DNA from: Ceratothoa steindachneri
Lineage: Eukaryota > Arthropoda > Malacostraca > Isopoda > Cymothoidae
Direction: 5' to 3'
Length of the DNA stretch: 64,000 bases
NCBI GenBank assembly: GCA_963969495.1
Contig: OZ018321.1
Location: 67,097,035 to 67,161,034 of the forward strand
Below, in pieces: positions 30,905-43,561 of this stretch. The position numbers and the translations under genes were made by a program. Within the stretch, counting starts at the first letter, position 1, and each line of letters begins with the position of its first letter. The notes under the pieces are model-generated. The model searched no databases. It was given only the letters and a program-made list of their open reading frames with translations, and was not told the DNA's origin.

Positions 30905-33397
30905 AAACAACTTTGAAAATAAGTTAAAGCAAGACAAAATAAATAACGTGATGGATTTCAACAATATACTTAAAGCTGCGGCAGATCAAACCATAAAAAC
31001 TCATTATGTTCAGAAAAGAAATAAAAATCGAAGACAATAAATAAAGAAAAACTAAAAATAAAAGATCCTATAGAACTTAAAAAATTAAATGAAAAATATT
31101 ATACTTATAAATACAAAGTTAAACATCTAGTCAAATAGGCAATCACAGAAAATGAAAATAAACTTAGTAGAGAAATAAAGCAATCTGGAACTTTAAATGA
31201 CAAATTTAAATATAAGAGAAATCTTCAAGGAAAATCTTAGATTCTACAAATGAAATAGAAATTTATGATTAAAATGGAAATAAACTAGAAAAAGATAAAG
31301 CATTAAATAAAATTACTGAATTTTGGAATAAAATAAATACAAAAAATGAAAATAACATTGATGCTTCCTGGAATAAATAAATATTTAAACAATACAACCC
31401 CAAAATGATAAAGGAGTATAACAAAGTAATGAATGATTCATAAGCTTAATAACATAAATGTTCAACATGACCATGGAAACTATATAAACAATTTTAATAT
31501 AAGAATTCCGCAAATAGTTCTGAGCACTATAAGTATTGTTTTAAAGTAAATAAACAAATTTCAAAAATGGATAGTTATATAATTACAGAAAAAGAAATGA
31601 AAAAGCTATTGAATAAATAAATAAACAAAAAGGCACCTGGAATAGATAGAATGAAAGTTGAAATATATAAAGCACTTTCAAAAAGTAAAATTTGACTCAA
31701 AGCTTACCAAATATTTAAACATGGAATTTAGAAATGTTGATAAGCAACACAGCTGGAAAGAATGAGCAACTAGAATAATACTAAAACCTAATAAACCAAG
31801 TGTAAAAGAAATTAGACCAATTTCACTTACCAATATCTGATTTAAAATATTTATGCCGGTAATAAAAGATAAAATAGAAGATCATTTGTATATAAACGAT
31901 GAAACACTAAATAATCAAGCAGGCTTTAGCGAAAAAAGAAGGATAGAGGATAATCTGTTTATCTTGAGATCTTTTATAGATGAAGCATCAAAATTAAAAA
32001 TTCCATTTATATTATATCTATAGATATACTATAAAGAGATATAATATAATCAAAAGATAAATATTAATTGAATCTCTAATAGAGTATATAATAGATCCGT
32101 ATATCATAAACAACGTAGCTAGCATCTATAAGAATGATAAAACATAAATAAGAATGAATGATGCTCAAATAGAATTTAAAGTAACAAGTGGAATAAAACA
32201 AGGAGGCAAAGGTTATACAACTTTATTTAAATTAATTACATACATCATTATAAAAAAGATGCAGGAAAAAGGACAATTGTTCACTAATGATAAATTTACT
32301 TTTACACTATTTTATGCAGATGATGGCCTAATTTTAGTTATTTTAAGAGAGGATGCAATATAAATAAAGAAAAGAGTAACATTTTAATTATTAATGAGAA
32401 AGAACCTCCAGATGAATAAGTGGGAATCTAACTAGTCAAGAAGATTAAATATTTTGGTATATTAATAGACAATAAAAAGAACTGTTTCAAACGCCGAAAA
32501 AAGAAAATGCTAAAAAAAGCTCTAAAACTATCAAACTTAATTTATTCAATTCTAGCAAAAAGCTGTAACAAGGTAATGATCGGGAAAACCTTTTTGGAAA
32601 TATATCATTACCAGAGATAGTCTATGGTACAAATATTATAGATCTTACGGAAACAGATATAAATAAGCTACAAAGTTGGGAAAATGCAGTATATAGAAAA
32701 ATATTAGGAGCAACTAGTTACACCCCAAATTGTGTAATAGGATCAGAGATAGGAGCTTCATGATGAAAGAAAGAATAATGAGTGGCAAAATGAATTATGT
32801 AAGCAGTATATATGAAAGAAACAATGAATTACTAGTAGACGTCTATTTACATTATGAAGGCAAGAAAAATAAGTGGTCAAAATATATGAATAATTATTTG
32901 AAAGAATTAAAGATAGATCATAATTCATTAATCAAAATTAATAAAAAGGAGCTAAGAAGAAATAAGGAGAATGAGAAATGGAACAATGGAAAAAGAAATT
33001 AAGGAAAGAAATAGCGCATATATATATATATATATAGAAAGATATAAAAGAAGAAAAAATATATGATAATACACCAGCCTCAATATTACTATTTGAAGCA
33101 AGAACAAATACTTTGAAATTGATGGACCGAAACAGATTTAATAATCAGGAAACTAATTGTCCTTCATGCAACCATGAACTGGAGGATCTTTGCCACTTTA
33201 TTATATATTGCCCAGAGTTGGATTATATAAGAGGAATTATAAAAATAATAAGAAATGAAGAAAATAAGAATCGTAATAAAATAGTGTGTCAATTTATATT
33301 TGAGGAGTTAGAGCAGGAAGACAAAAAGACTGAATTATATAAACTATGGAAAGTGAGAGAAACAAAAATGAAAAGAGATGATTCCCATGAAGAATAG
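30905..33397 (+). mobile_element. Non-LTR retrotransposon (LINE) ORF2 remnant with C-terminal zinc motif
   Basis: A second, different LINE in the opposite direction. Pieces in order: 'NNILKAAADQTIKTHYVQKR' (about 30,960-31,020), a decayed palm to 'INNVASIYKNDK' (about 32,108-32,140), 'IEFKVTSGIKQGGKGYTTLF' (about 32,169-32,228; the G-I-x-QG block), 'FTLFYADDGLILV' with the catalytic YADD at 32,313-32,324, 'NKLQSWENAVYRKILGATSY' (32,665-32,725, one frame shift), 'RNNELLVDVYLHYEGKKNKW' (32,818-32,877), 'LFEARTNTLKLMDRNRFNNQ' (33,092-33,148) and a CX2CX8HX4C zinc motif 'CPSCNHELEDLCHFIIYC' (33,157-33,211). I remember closely similar proteins from crustaceans. Dozens of stops; dead. Confidence 0.8.
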
Positions 33398-33931
33398 CTT
33401 AAATATTCAGATATAATTTAAGTTTAAAAGAAAATGTATCTTTGTTGGGGAAGTCTCACAGTTATAAGACAAATACTCGTACCTCTAATTGAGAGACACA
33501 TAGTGTGTGGAGGCACACTAAAACAATACAGTTTTTACAGTACAAACTAGATTTTATTTCTTTTTATGATTGACAAGCTGAAGGGAGTAATCTCAGCAGC
33601 TAATTTCAAACATGTATTCTAGAAATATATTGCATGAAAAGAAACCGAGAGCTTTGTGGATCAATATTATTTCGAAGTATAATGCAACATGCTGGTGAAT
33701 TGTATCGAGTTGCGACCAAAGCCGTGGCCCATTCTTTGCTATTTTTATTGGCTTTGTTCATAGAAGAGAACTCGTTGAAAAGAGGATTCTCAAACATATC
33801 TGACCTAATCTGATCACTTACTCTTGGTAGCTGAAAAATGGATTGTTAACGCAAGTAAATTCCATTAGCCTGCGTTAAGTAAAGTTAGGTCAATTTGCAT
33901 TTCTAACAGTGTTTTATAAACTTTTGGGGTC
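33398..33931. other. Unassigned DNA
   Basis: A 63-codon minus-strand ORF (33,606-33,797, including 'MFENPLFNEFSSMNKANKNS') is open but unrecognised. (TA)9-10 at 33,018-33,036 belongs to the LINE above. Nothing more is supported. Confidence 0.4.
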
Positions 33932-34038
<107 letters not shown>

Positions 34039-34479
34039 ATTATCAGCATCAATTACTGAAAAATGCGGGTCTAGGCGAATTTACGACAAAAATTCATCAC
34101 CAAGCTCAATTTAGCGATATAAACAATTAAACAACTCACTGATGAGAAATCAAAGAAAAGTAGGAATAATTTTAATTTGAAATCAATATATGACTAGGTC
34201 GTGTTTTAATTCGTGATTTAGCATACATTTATCATTGATATAGGGAATAATTGCTTTCATAGCCTTTATTTGGGATTTTATAAAAGCAAAGTATTATTTT
34301 TTTTCCCAGTATTTATTAAGAATTATTAACATTATTTAATGACATAACTATTAAAAAATGACGAATTTGTTTGAACTAAACTTATACCTAGAAATTGGGG
34401 AATTTAATATCAGAAAGCTAGTTTATGGGCTATTGCTCGCAAATAATCAATGATGAGGCTCTGTGAAAATATCTTTCTA

Positions 34480-35766
34480 AAGGGTGTTCCATTAAGACGG
34501 ATCGAAGTTAGCAGCAAATAAAACAGTGTTATTTATCAATTTCACTATTGGATCATGTTATTTGAGTCATAGTAATTATGTGTGAAAAATAATATCGCCT
34601 AAATATCCGACAAGGCTTCGGCGGCACACCTCCACTCGATGGTCAAAATTTTTGATGACGTCTCTGCATAGTTGCTCCTTGATCTCACCAATATGCCTTA
34701 TTATCTCATCCTTCAGCTGTTGAATTGTTGTTGGCTTGTTGGCGTATACCTTACTTTTGAGGTGACCCCAAAGGATGAAATCTAAAGGCGTCAAGTCACA
34801 CGATCCTGGTGGCCAATTAAACTCGCTGTTTCAAGAGATGATTAGACCTGGGAACTTCTCATTCAATAAAGCCATTGTTGCATTGGCTGTGTGGCATGTG
34901 GCGCCGTCCTTTTGAAACGAAGAATCTTCGACATCCATAGAATTTAATTAAGGCCATAAAATTTGGTTATTATGGCATTGTATCGCTCGCCTGTTACCGT
35001 AAAAGCATTCCCGGCATCATTTACGAAGGAATACGGCCCAATGATTCCGCTAGCAAAAAATGCACACGAAACAGTGACCTTTTGTGGATGCGGTGGCTTT
35101 TCAACAATCTTCCTGGGATTTTCATCAGCCCAAATGCGACAATTCTACTTATTAACGAATCCACCAAGATGAAAATGGGCTTCATCACTAGAGATGATTT
35201 TTTGCGAAAAATCATCATCGGCTTGTGTTTGCTCGTGCACCAAATTGACGAATCTACGGCGCGTCAAATGGTCAGAAGTCTTCAGTTCTTGTCTTAATTG
35301 AATTTTGTAAGCGTGTAGAGACCAATGGTTTATCAAAATTCGAAGTAACATTGTTGTGGAGAGGTTCAATTCCTGCGCGCGATGACGAATAGAGGTGTCT
35401 GGATCTTCGGCCACATTCTCGCGCACTGCAGCAATGTTTTCCGCTGAACGGCGTAAACAAGCACGCAATGGCGTTTTATATCTGCCACCGTCCCAGTTTG
35501 TTTGAATTTACCAACAATTTTCCCAATTGCACTCTCTGTTGGTCGATTATGTTGACCCCAAAAATCGCGAAGTGCCCGAAATGCGTTTCTGTTTGAACGT
35601 CCATTTTCGTAATAGGCTTCGATAACTTTAACACGTTGTTCGATTGTTAATCTTTCCATGGTTGAAATTGCCAAGGACTATATTGGTTAAATCTCGAAGA
35701 AAAAACAAAAAATCATTAGTCACTTAACTTACATTTAAATTCAGGCCAAGTTATTGGAACACCCTT
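34480..35766 (-). mobile_element. DD41D-type Tc1/mariner transposon, copy 2 (full length, dead)
   Basis: A 1,287-bp element with ends AAGGGTGTTCCATTAAG and (complement) AAGGGTGTTCCAATAAC, flanked by TA at 34,478-34,479 and 35,767-35,768. The minus-strand transposase begins MERLTIEQRVKVIEAYYENG (35,659 down; an upstream Met gives MAISTMERL), then 'FRALRDFWGQHNRPTESAIG' (about 35,590-35,531), a frameshift near 35,490, 'LRRSAENIAAVRENVAEDPD', 'RHRAQELNLSTTMLLRILIN', 'DDDFSQKIISSDEAHFHLGG' with the first Asp (about 35,216-35,157), a frame change, a second-Asp region, and 'TPLDFILWGHLKSKVYANKP' (34,791-34,732). It is nearly identical over most of its length to the copy 16.9 kb upstream in the same orientation, so both descend from recent activity, yet both are frameshifted. 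Confidence 0.9.
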
Positions 35767-35768
35767 TA

Positions 35769-36560
35769 TAATGTTTTTTCATCTGTTCAGAGGAGTAACG
35801 ATATATCTTTATATGTGGTTGAGATGAAGTACCAGCCAGATATTGATCGACAATGGCATCATTACCGATTTTTTTTTTTCTTCATGCCATCAGCAACCAG
35901 TGTCTCATATCTCCTATGCTATCCTTCAAGCGAAATATTTGTTTTTGGTAAATAATGTAAGGCGGTTTTATAAACATTTCCTATCCCGAGCTCAAACTTC
36001 AGAGGTTTGCGAGTTTTTTTTTCGAGGAATTGTGTGTCGATGAATGGTGTCTAACGATAAATTGAGCTGGTCTATGAATTATTTTTAATGAATTATTGTC
36101 CGTGAATTGATGTCGGAAAATTTTCCAGTTCCCAAAAACAAAATTACAAAAATCAACAGGTAAAAACTACTTAGAATTTAGATACGCAACGATTTATCCT
36201 CTTCAGAGTTTGAAACGATACTAAACATATACCCAAGAAGGCTACTCTCGTAAAAAATTGAAGTTTACATGAAATAAATATTCAATTGCCGGATAGGAAC
36301 TACTTGGATGCTTGAGACTTAATGATCTACATATGTATATTATGGTGTCTAATTTTCTCAAAGCAATTCTTTTTGAAAATGAAAAATGCTTTCGCTCTTT
36401 GTCTAATTTAAACATCCGTAGATTTGATCATTGCTTTGGAATCCTTCAATGTAATGAGCCTCTTTTTTTCGATGTTTTACTTAAGGTGCTATAAAGGATA
36501 CCTAATTTAAGAGCCTTTTATGTTGTTTAATTTTGTTCACAAAATTTATACTTCCACCAA
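35769..36560. other. Unassigned AT-rich DNA
   Basis: ORFs of 60-66 codons with no motif. Nothing else seen. Confidence 0.45.
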
Positions 36561-36564
36561 AGTA

Positions 36565-38745
36565 TTTTGGAGACAGTCCGCGGAGAGGATTGTTTATACC
36601 TAACGGATTCGGTGTTTAACACCGAGCCCAGGTCCGTTACCATAGTAGATCCTACTCTCTGCGGCTAGGTTGGCTCAGGGAGAATGTTTATCTTAGGGGC
36701 GGCCTCCATGTGGTCATGCCCTCCCCCTCGAGGAAATCATAGGTCCAATTGGATAGAACGTCTTTGGTCGGGAAAGAGAGGGGGGCACGCACGATGACCT
36801 CCTCTAAACTCAATATTTGAACCCGCAGGTTGTCTTATGAGAAAAGGGGTCGAAGCGCATGGTCTTCCCTCCTACACTTATGGGGGAGCGGCTCTATTGT
36901 GCCGCTCCCAATTTGTTGCCGCCTAACTTTCTGGTAGTCCCCTTAGAATGTAAAAGGGTAATTGCCGCTAGAGAAAGGAAATCACTCAAGGGCGGCTCCA
37001 GAGAAGGGGGTGAAGGTGAGTGCCCAAAATCAGTAAGCAAAGGAGAGGACTAAGCCTCCTCTCCGGTTGAAGAGATTTGGATGGTGCCCTCCGAGAACAC
37101 AAGGGAGGTAAGAACCTACATTTTTTCTTTGGATCTGCCCGAAGTCTGCTCCGTCGATGGTGAAGGGGAAAGGAAGAGTGTTTTATTTTTTAAATTCTTT
37201 TCATCGGGCATGGGTCCCTATTTGTTATACGGGAGGTAAACGCTAATCCCCTCGCAGTAGCCCGCTCTACGAGGGTAGAACACGGGCCTGGCAGGACCAG
37301 CTGCCCTCATTTAGGACCACACCTGTCACCTCACTAGACGGACAGCCCTTTGGCATGGCGGCTCCACCTTTGGCTGGGCGTAAAATCAATATATATTGAA
37401 AGGAGAGAGAAAGAGGTAGGTCAGGAAGGTGTGAGTGGGAATAAAACAAATTAACGCTAAGCCCAAGGGGGAGCCGTCATCCAGAATCGCTGCCCGGTCC
37501 TTGGGCAGGAGGAGTGGTCTTGAATGGCCGCAGCCGTCTTACTAGCGGCACATTCCCCATTTACTTCGCCAGGGGATTGCCAAGAAAGCACGCCAGCGGC
37601 CTATAATTAACCGCTTTTGCTGGGAGAGCTTCGATATGGTTAACCCCTTTAGGGAGGCAAGGGATGACAGGGCCCATCGGTCCGTGCCTTCTAAATTCCT
37701 ACTAGCGCAAATTTCAAGTTTATAGCGCGTCAATGTACTTGACTCCCTCTCTTACACAACAAATGCCGGTTCGCTGGCATAAGAAGAGACACAAGGTACC
37801 TTTAAAGGTATCCGTAATGTCTTGGGTGGATTGGGCACATGGAGACTCCTCCTTAAGATGATCCAGCCCCAGACGGTAGGATCTTCCATGGGTTCAAACC
37901 AGGGTTTGGTGCAAATCGCAGAACCCGCGTCCTTCCCTGTGCAAGCTTCCCTTTAGGCGGCTCATACCCCCAAGGATTCGCAGGCAGAAGAGGGACCTCT
38001 TCTCCAGGCTGTCACCCCTTTGAGATCCAAGACCTTCTCCCTTTCAGTAAAGGATCTTGCTGATGACGGTTCATCCGTCCTAAAAGCTCCTGCCGGCGGA
38101 TGCGAGAGTCGAGTTCATTTCCCACTGTCTTCTCCTAAAAATAAAAGAAAATATAGGGCAAAAAGACATTGGGATCCTCTCCCCCTGCCGGAGACAATGA
38201 GACGGACGGGTCTGATTCCGTTTCGGTAAGCGACCAAGCAAAGATCGGCACGTCATGCCCCGGTTCTTCCCCGGTTGGGTCTTCAACGACCGTGACTGAA
38301 CAAGCAGACCACGTTTCGCTTTTATTCACACTGATAACATGGCAGGAATACGGGAAGCCCTCCAGGCTGCTTAGAAGAGTAGATGGAAAACGGTCGAGGG
38401 GAACTTAAAGTTCCGTGTCATTGCGCCACGACTGTTGCCATGGACCTTCCCTACCCCTCAAATGCCACTACGGATTCTTGTTACTTTCTCTCTTCTCCGA
38501 ATTGGATACAGTCGCGGGATGCACCCCCATTGGATAGAATGCTGGCCTGCGCCTTATTGTGATGACTACGTTGTCCCCAGAACTGTGTGGCACATTCTTC
38601 TGAATGTCCCAGTCTGAATGATCTTTGCGCATGTTACCTGTCCTGGTACTGGAATTAGCGGTATCGCTACCGCTTGTCCCTTGTACTCGGGACTGCTTCG
38701 TACAATTCATTTGACTGTTTGTTGTTAGCATACCCTCATCGCTGG
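36565..38745 (+). mobile_element. LINE-A copy 1: ORF1 region fused to the 3' end of ORF2
   Basis: An abrupt rise in GC starts near 36,565. The ORF1-like part (about 36,850-38,280) shares pieces with the copy at 44.4-45.2 kb (for example GGGAGAGCTTCGATA near 37,620 against GGGAGCGTCTAGATA near 44,787, then GGGCCCATCGG against GGGCCCACCGC, and ATCCGTAATG near 37,810 against 44,970). It then passes directly to the ORF2 end: from about 38,325 the sequence (CACTGATAACATGGCAGGAA, CCGAATTGGATACA, CGCTACCGCTTGTCCCTTG) follows the copies at 46.5 and 56.5 kb. Endonuclease, RT and most of RNase H are missing, so there is an internal deletion. No frame is intact. The 3' UTR is interrupted at about 38,745 by the CR1-like element and resumes at about 40,625. 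Confidence 0.65.
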
Positions 38746-38754
38746 AACGGCTAA

Positions 38755-40620
38755 GCGGTCTGAGGAACTCTGAGTTGCGAGGCTATGTAAGGAGAATCCT
38801 AAGAAGTTCTTTGAATATGTAAACAGCCGTAAACCAATCCGTCAAACGATTGGCCCTTTGAAGAATGAGGAGAGGACATTAAAGCATTCAGATAAAGAAA
38901 ATGCTAACCTCCTCAACGACTAATTCTCTTCAGTGTTTACTGAAGTGTGCGGTCCTATCCCCCAGCCGACGGATTCCTACTCGGGGAAAATCTGGAGGAT
39001 TTGGACTTCACCCAAGAAGAAATAAAAAAGAAGATCAGTGACCTAATGACGAATAGGTCACCTGGCCCGGCTGGGTTTCTACCTAAAGTGTTGAGAGAAG
39101 TGCGCGATCAAGTGTTACGACACCTGAGCGCAATCTTTAACATGTCAATTCGGACCGAATGCGTTCCTAGAGACTGGCGTGAAGCGAAGGTGACTCCTAT
39201 CTTCAAGAAAGGAGACCGTAGCTAACCGTCGAACTACCGACCTATCAGTCTAACTTCGATACTCGGTAAACTCATGGAAAGCATCATGGTGGACAAAATG
39301 ACGTCGCATTCAGAGTCAAAGCTGTTACTGAGGAGTTTACAGCACGGCTTCCGAAGGCAACGGTCATGCCTGGCGAATCTTGTGGAATTCTTCCTCTTCG
39401 TCTTCATTGAGCGCGATCGGGACAAGGCGGTGGATGTGGTCTACTTCGACTTTCAGAAAGCCTTTGACAAGGTACCACACTGCCGCCTCCCTCGAAAAGT
39501 GCGAGCGCGGGGCATAGACGGAAAGGTAGCCGACTGGATAGAGAACTGGCTAAATGGCAGATGGTAACGGGTGGTGGTGAATGGGCAGGCTTCTGAGTGG
39601 GTGCCCGTTACTAGCGGAGTCTCTCAAGGTTTTGTCCGAGGACCACTACTATCCATCATCTACGTCAACGACATGGACGGTGACATGGTTGCCAAGATTT
39701 CTAAATTTGCCGACGATACCAAGCTTGGTATAAACGTTGCAAAGGATGGAAATACTGCCCGCCTGCAAGATGATCTTCAAAAGATTGGGAAATGGGCTGA
39801 TACGTGACAAATGCCTTTTAACGTTAACAAATGCAAAGTGATGCATATCGGCAACCGAATCCCCAATTACCTATATCATTCAGGGCACTGCTCTTGAATC
39901 TACCGACACTGAGAAGGACTTGGGTGTAGCTATCACGTGTGACCTCAAGTTCTCGAAACAGTGTATTGAGGTGGAGAAGAAAGCCCAAAGGATGTTAGTG
40001 TATATAAAGCGATAGTTAGGATATCGGAAGAAGGAGATAGTACTGTGTCTGTTCAACTCCCTCGTCCGACCGCACCTGTAGTATGCCGTACAATTTTGCA
40101 GTCTTTCATTTAGAAAGGACATCGCGAGATTGGAACGCGTGCGAGCCAGGGCAACCAAACTGATTCCCTTTATCAGACATAAAAGTTATAAAAATAGATT
40201 AAAGGAATTAGATATGTTCTCGCTGGAGACCCGGAGACAACGTGGTCAGCTTATCGAAGTGTTTAAAATACTTCGAGGCTTCGACGGACTGTACTACGGA
40301 TATATTTTCCAGCTCAGCGAGATGAGAACAAGAAATCACGGCTTCGAACTTAAACTGAAGCCACACCACTATGATTTGTGTGGGAAATTCTTCACTTACA
40401 GTATCTGCGGTAGTTGGAAAGTACTTCCGACGGAAATTATCAACAGTGAATCTGTTGACCAGTTCAAGTCAAGACTAGATAAAGTCTTGCGAAATCACCG
40501 TTAAGATCCTCGCGAGTGATCTTCGAGGTTACAAACGGACACCTTCGAGGATTGCGCCCAAAGTATCCTCCTTGTATGGACCGTAAGGTCTTCTAGGGTA
40601 CTTTTTCCTTGTAACTCCTT
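38755..40620 (+). mobile_element. CR1-like non-LTR retrotransposon, RT domain nearly complete
   Basis: It begins inside ORF2 after the endonuclease ('KKFFEYVNSRKPIRQTIGPL', about 38,800-38,862). RT motifs are in order: 'RSPGPAGFLPKVLREV' (39,055-39,105), 'NYRPISLTSILGKLMES' (39,231-39,282), 'GFRRQRSCLANLVEF' (39,346-39,390), 'YFDFQKAFDKVPHCRLPRKV' (39,441-39,500, first catalytic Asp), 'VTSGVSQGFVRGPLLSIIYV' (39,607-39,666) and 'KISKFADDTKLG' (about 39,694-39,729, catalytic FADD). The thumb is 'LVRPHL' to 'SFRKDIARLERVRARATKLI' (40,058-40,160), and the C terminus ends 'SVDQFKSRLDKVLRNHR' then a stop at 40,502. Only a handful of stops (39,223, 39,565, 39,806) and a frameshift near 39,860 break it, so it is one of the younger elements here. 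The 3' UTR ends near 40,620. Confidence 0.9.
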
Positions 40621-40624
40621 GTAG

Positions 40625-40800
40625 CTCTTTGCTTTCTATTCTTGCTTGATTTGTTGTTGTTGTTTTAGCCTGTGTCTTAGCCTTTTACCTATTTATTTAT
40701 ATATTATTTGTTTTTTAATCAACCTAACATTTGGCTTGGGTGTGAGTATGGCAATTTTTTTCCCTAGTAGGCAGTCACCAGATAGGCTCGCAAAAAAAGA
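40625..40800 (+). mobile_element. LINE-A copy 1, 3' UTR tail beyond the CR1 insertion
   Basis: The end of this stretch (about 40,722-40,800: CAACCTAACATTTGGCTTGG, then CACCAGATAGGCTCGCAAAA) corresponds to the tails of the copies ending at 47.13 and 57.15 kb (GCCAGATAGGCTCCTAAAA in the latter). It therefore belongs to LINE-A, not to CR1. Confidence 0.6.
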
Positions 40801-40860
40801 GAAAAGAGAATAGATTTTTCGGATAAAAGTTTTATCCTAATTGCGAAAAAAATACGCGTA

Positions 40861-40951
40861 AGAGTGAGGATCGAACCAAGTACAACGAGGCAGCGAGCAT
40901 TCGCTTTAATCTCAATTAAAGGAAAACTTTAGAATACTCGGCTACGCAGGA
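40861..40951 (-). repeat. tRNA-like sequence (SINE head or tRNA pseudogene)
   Basis: In complement the sequence carries an A-box-like TAGCCGAGTATTC (40,932-40,944) and a B-box-like GGTTCGATCC (40,868-40,877) about 60 bases apart, in the order of a tRNA with a long variable arm (Leu/Ser type). Acceptor and T-stem pairing is poor, so it is not a working tRNA. Confidence 0.35.
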
Positions 40952-41468
40952 TAAAAAAAGGCGTTTTTTCTTTTTTTGCGGATACACTCATTTATTTTCA
41001 TCCCTCTCTTGCGTTGATGAGCCATATATTGTATAATTGCGCCGCGTTTAACTATATTTCTCAAGTGTACTTTGATTACCCAATAATTTTCTCTCTTTTC
41101 TAGACCAGATCGACATAGTGGAACTCACTTCGAATGGTCGCCTATTCGAGAGATACCACTACTAAAATTACAATTATTGGTAAACACTTTAAGTATCTGG
41201 GAGCAATCTTGGAAGCAAGTTCGAAATCAGACCACAAAATTTTATTCTAATAAAACGATCACTTGCTTCATAACAACAACACTTTAGTCCCTTTGTAACG
41301 TTTTCTACAACGTTTGCAATTAAATCTTATTTTCAGTTATTAAATTTATTGTTAAAAATATGCCTCACAACATAGAATGGTGTATTTATAAAATTACATG
41401 TAAAGATTAGCTAAAATATGTATGTTATCTGCTAAGTTAGCACCTTCCTGAAAAAAACAATTAATATG
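40952..41468. other. Unassigned DNA
   Basis: AT-rich, no ORF, RNA or repeat identified. Confidence 0.45.
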
Positions 41469-42545
41469 CACTATCTGGCCAAAATAAAGGTCGTTCAGTG
41501 CAATAAGTAGTTAATAAGCTAATAATAAGTTAATAATACAGCACTCATCATATCTGGCATTGATTATACAAGTTATACATCTTGTGTAGCTTAAATTTTG
41601 GCCACAATTCCAGAAACCGTAGACCCAAATCTTTCTATGATGATGGAAGTGGTGATGAATCATGCAGGTTCCTCTCATGTTATTCCCATGAATTTTCTAT
41701 GGGATTTAAATCTGGCGACTGTAGTGGCCACTTAATATGCTGAAATAATCCCTCATGCTTGGTGAACCAATCTTTGACGATATTTTCTTTGTGAATGCGC
41801 GTGATATCGTACTAAAATATTCCATCGCCATTATGAAAAAAGAAGTCTATTGAGGGGTGAACTTAATGCTCCAGGATCTGCAAATACTCTCAGGACTTCA
41901 TCATGTTGTGCAGATGGATGCAGATCCATGTCCAGCCCGGGTAAAACAGCCCAAGATTGGCACACCCTCTCCAGAAGCCTGCACGGAGGCGACAATGCAT
42001 GATGTATCTAATGCTCTATGAGGTTCGTGTCATACCCTAATGCGTGCATCGAACTGAAAGAGCGTAAACCTAGATTCATCGAACAACAAGAGATGTTTCC
42101 AATCGTCTAAACTCCAGTTTTTATGTTCTTTGCGAACTGAAGCCTTTTTTTATTTGTTGCAGGCCCAAGTGGCTTCCTGATTGAGGCGTAGCTGCGTACA
42201 TGCATTTTATTTATTTCACGACGCATAGTTCTCTTTGAAATAGTTTTGGGACCTTCATAGAACATGCTGGTTCACTGCTGCGTCGAACACCGCTGATTTT
42301 TCTTGACCAAACGCTTCAAGGAGCGCCTAGCTCTTTCATCAAGAATTTGATACCAACCACATTTGCTTTGAGATGAACAGGCTTCGCCATCTTGTTTCCA
42401 GCGTGTAATGGTTCTCTTATAGTCTTCATGCCTACACCTGTTGCTCTAGAGATATCACGTGTTGATTTGCCACATTCATGGAAGGTGACGATACATCCTT
42501 TGTCAAATAGAGTAGTCTTTTCCACGCGTCTTTATTCTTGCAGCT
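41469..42545 (-). mobile_element. Tc1-like (DD36E spacing) transposon, second copy
   Basis: The minus-strand N terminus 'MEKTTLFDKGCIVTFHECGK' then 'STRDISRATGVGMKTIREPL' (42,525-42,406) is a paired-like helix-turn-helix. Decayed middle pieces include 'SRRISGVRR' and 'LGLQQIKKGF' (about 42,170-42,130). The catalytic domain gives 'YLQILEH.VHPSIDFFFHNG' (about 41,895-41,833), 'DITRIHKENIVKDWFTKHEG' (41,810-41,751) and 'FQHIKWPLQSPDLNPIENSW' (41,744-41,685), with 36 residues between Asp and Glu. The right inverted repeat (41,469-41,500) CACTATCTGGCCAAAATAAA matches the complement of the end at 23,748. The same family as the 23-kb copy, opposite strand. Frameshifts and stops throughout; the left end was not found. 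Confidence 0.8.
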
Positions 42546-43561
42546 CCTCGAAAAATTAGTTCAGTTATAACATAGCATAACATAATTTCACGGATGGCAA
42601 AAGCCACCACGGCCTTTTAAGACAAAATCTATTACCTCACCGGAAAAATATTACTTACCTTTTTTGTTTAAAATAGCTTAAACTGCAGGACCCTGGAGTT
42701 AAAATTAAACGAGGAGATTTGGAAGGTTATTACGCGCTAAGTATGTGACGGTGTCCATATATTTCGCAAAGGTGTTACGGTTCAGTGTCTCTCTCTCTCA
42801 CAGGCTGTATCTAAAATAGGGCGCAAAGCAGATGTTACAGAGTGAGAAACGGAGTGAGTAGCGTCAAAGGCCATCTTGCGTAGTACGTAGCGAAATTTGC
42901 ACGTGTATCTACGCGTACGTACTTCATGGAAAAAATCGTGGGCTAAAGGAAATTCCCGCCAGAATTATGGCTTTGAAAGAGGATAGTGACGGGCTAAGAC
43001 TGTCAGAGTATTTGACGGCTTGCATTTAAAATTCACTTCCCTTTCGAACAGAAAGAGCTACAAGACGTCAACTCTGGCCCTTCGACCCCCATTACTGAAA
43101 GAACACTCTACGGGCCATTGTATAGCATTCAAATATGGTGTAGAATAGGCGCAACAAGCGATTGCGCAATTCTGGCCACAAAGTTACTCGGCCTCGTGTT
43201 CATCGTAAACCTAATGAGATTTTCCCAATTAGGACTGCGTGCTGGATGCAGTTTAAGTTGAAGGCGACTCTGTGTTTTAATTATGAGGAACTGAGTCCTT
43301 TGGTTGATGTGGAAAACAATATAGACCAGTAATGCTAACATCTAGCTGCAGGACGACCAGGTTTTGTCGTTTGCCTTAATCTTAAATGCCTTGCAGAGGA
43401 GTAACTTGTGTAGCCTCTACACTTGGTACCTGCAGGAGCTTCACATCCTCAAGCACTGAGTGCAAATTACGGAAGTTCTGCCGTTGGGTTCATTTTAATT
43501 CTCTGATGGGTCCTGGGAAAGTTGTTTGTGCGCTTTGCCCTTGCCTACTCTCAGCACTACT
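42546..43561. other. Unassigned DNA of mixed composition
   Basis: A 70-codon minus-strand ORF (43,129-43,341) and a 76-codon plus-strand ORF (43,386-43,616) show no motif. Slightly GC-richer than typical background; it may hold old repeat debris. Confidence 0.4.

Noticed and set aside
36605..36660. Possible tRNA or riboswitch-like folding at the LINE-A start
   Set aside because: Only one short inverted segment (GGTGTTTAACACC) is seen; no cloverleaf.
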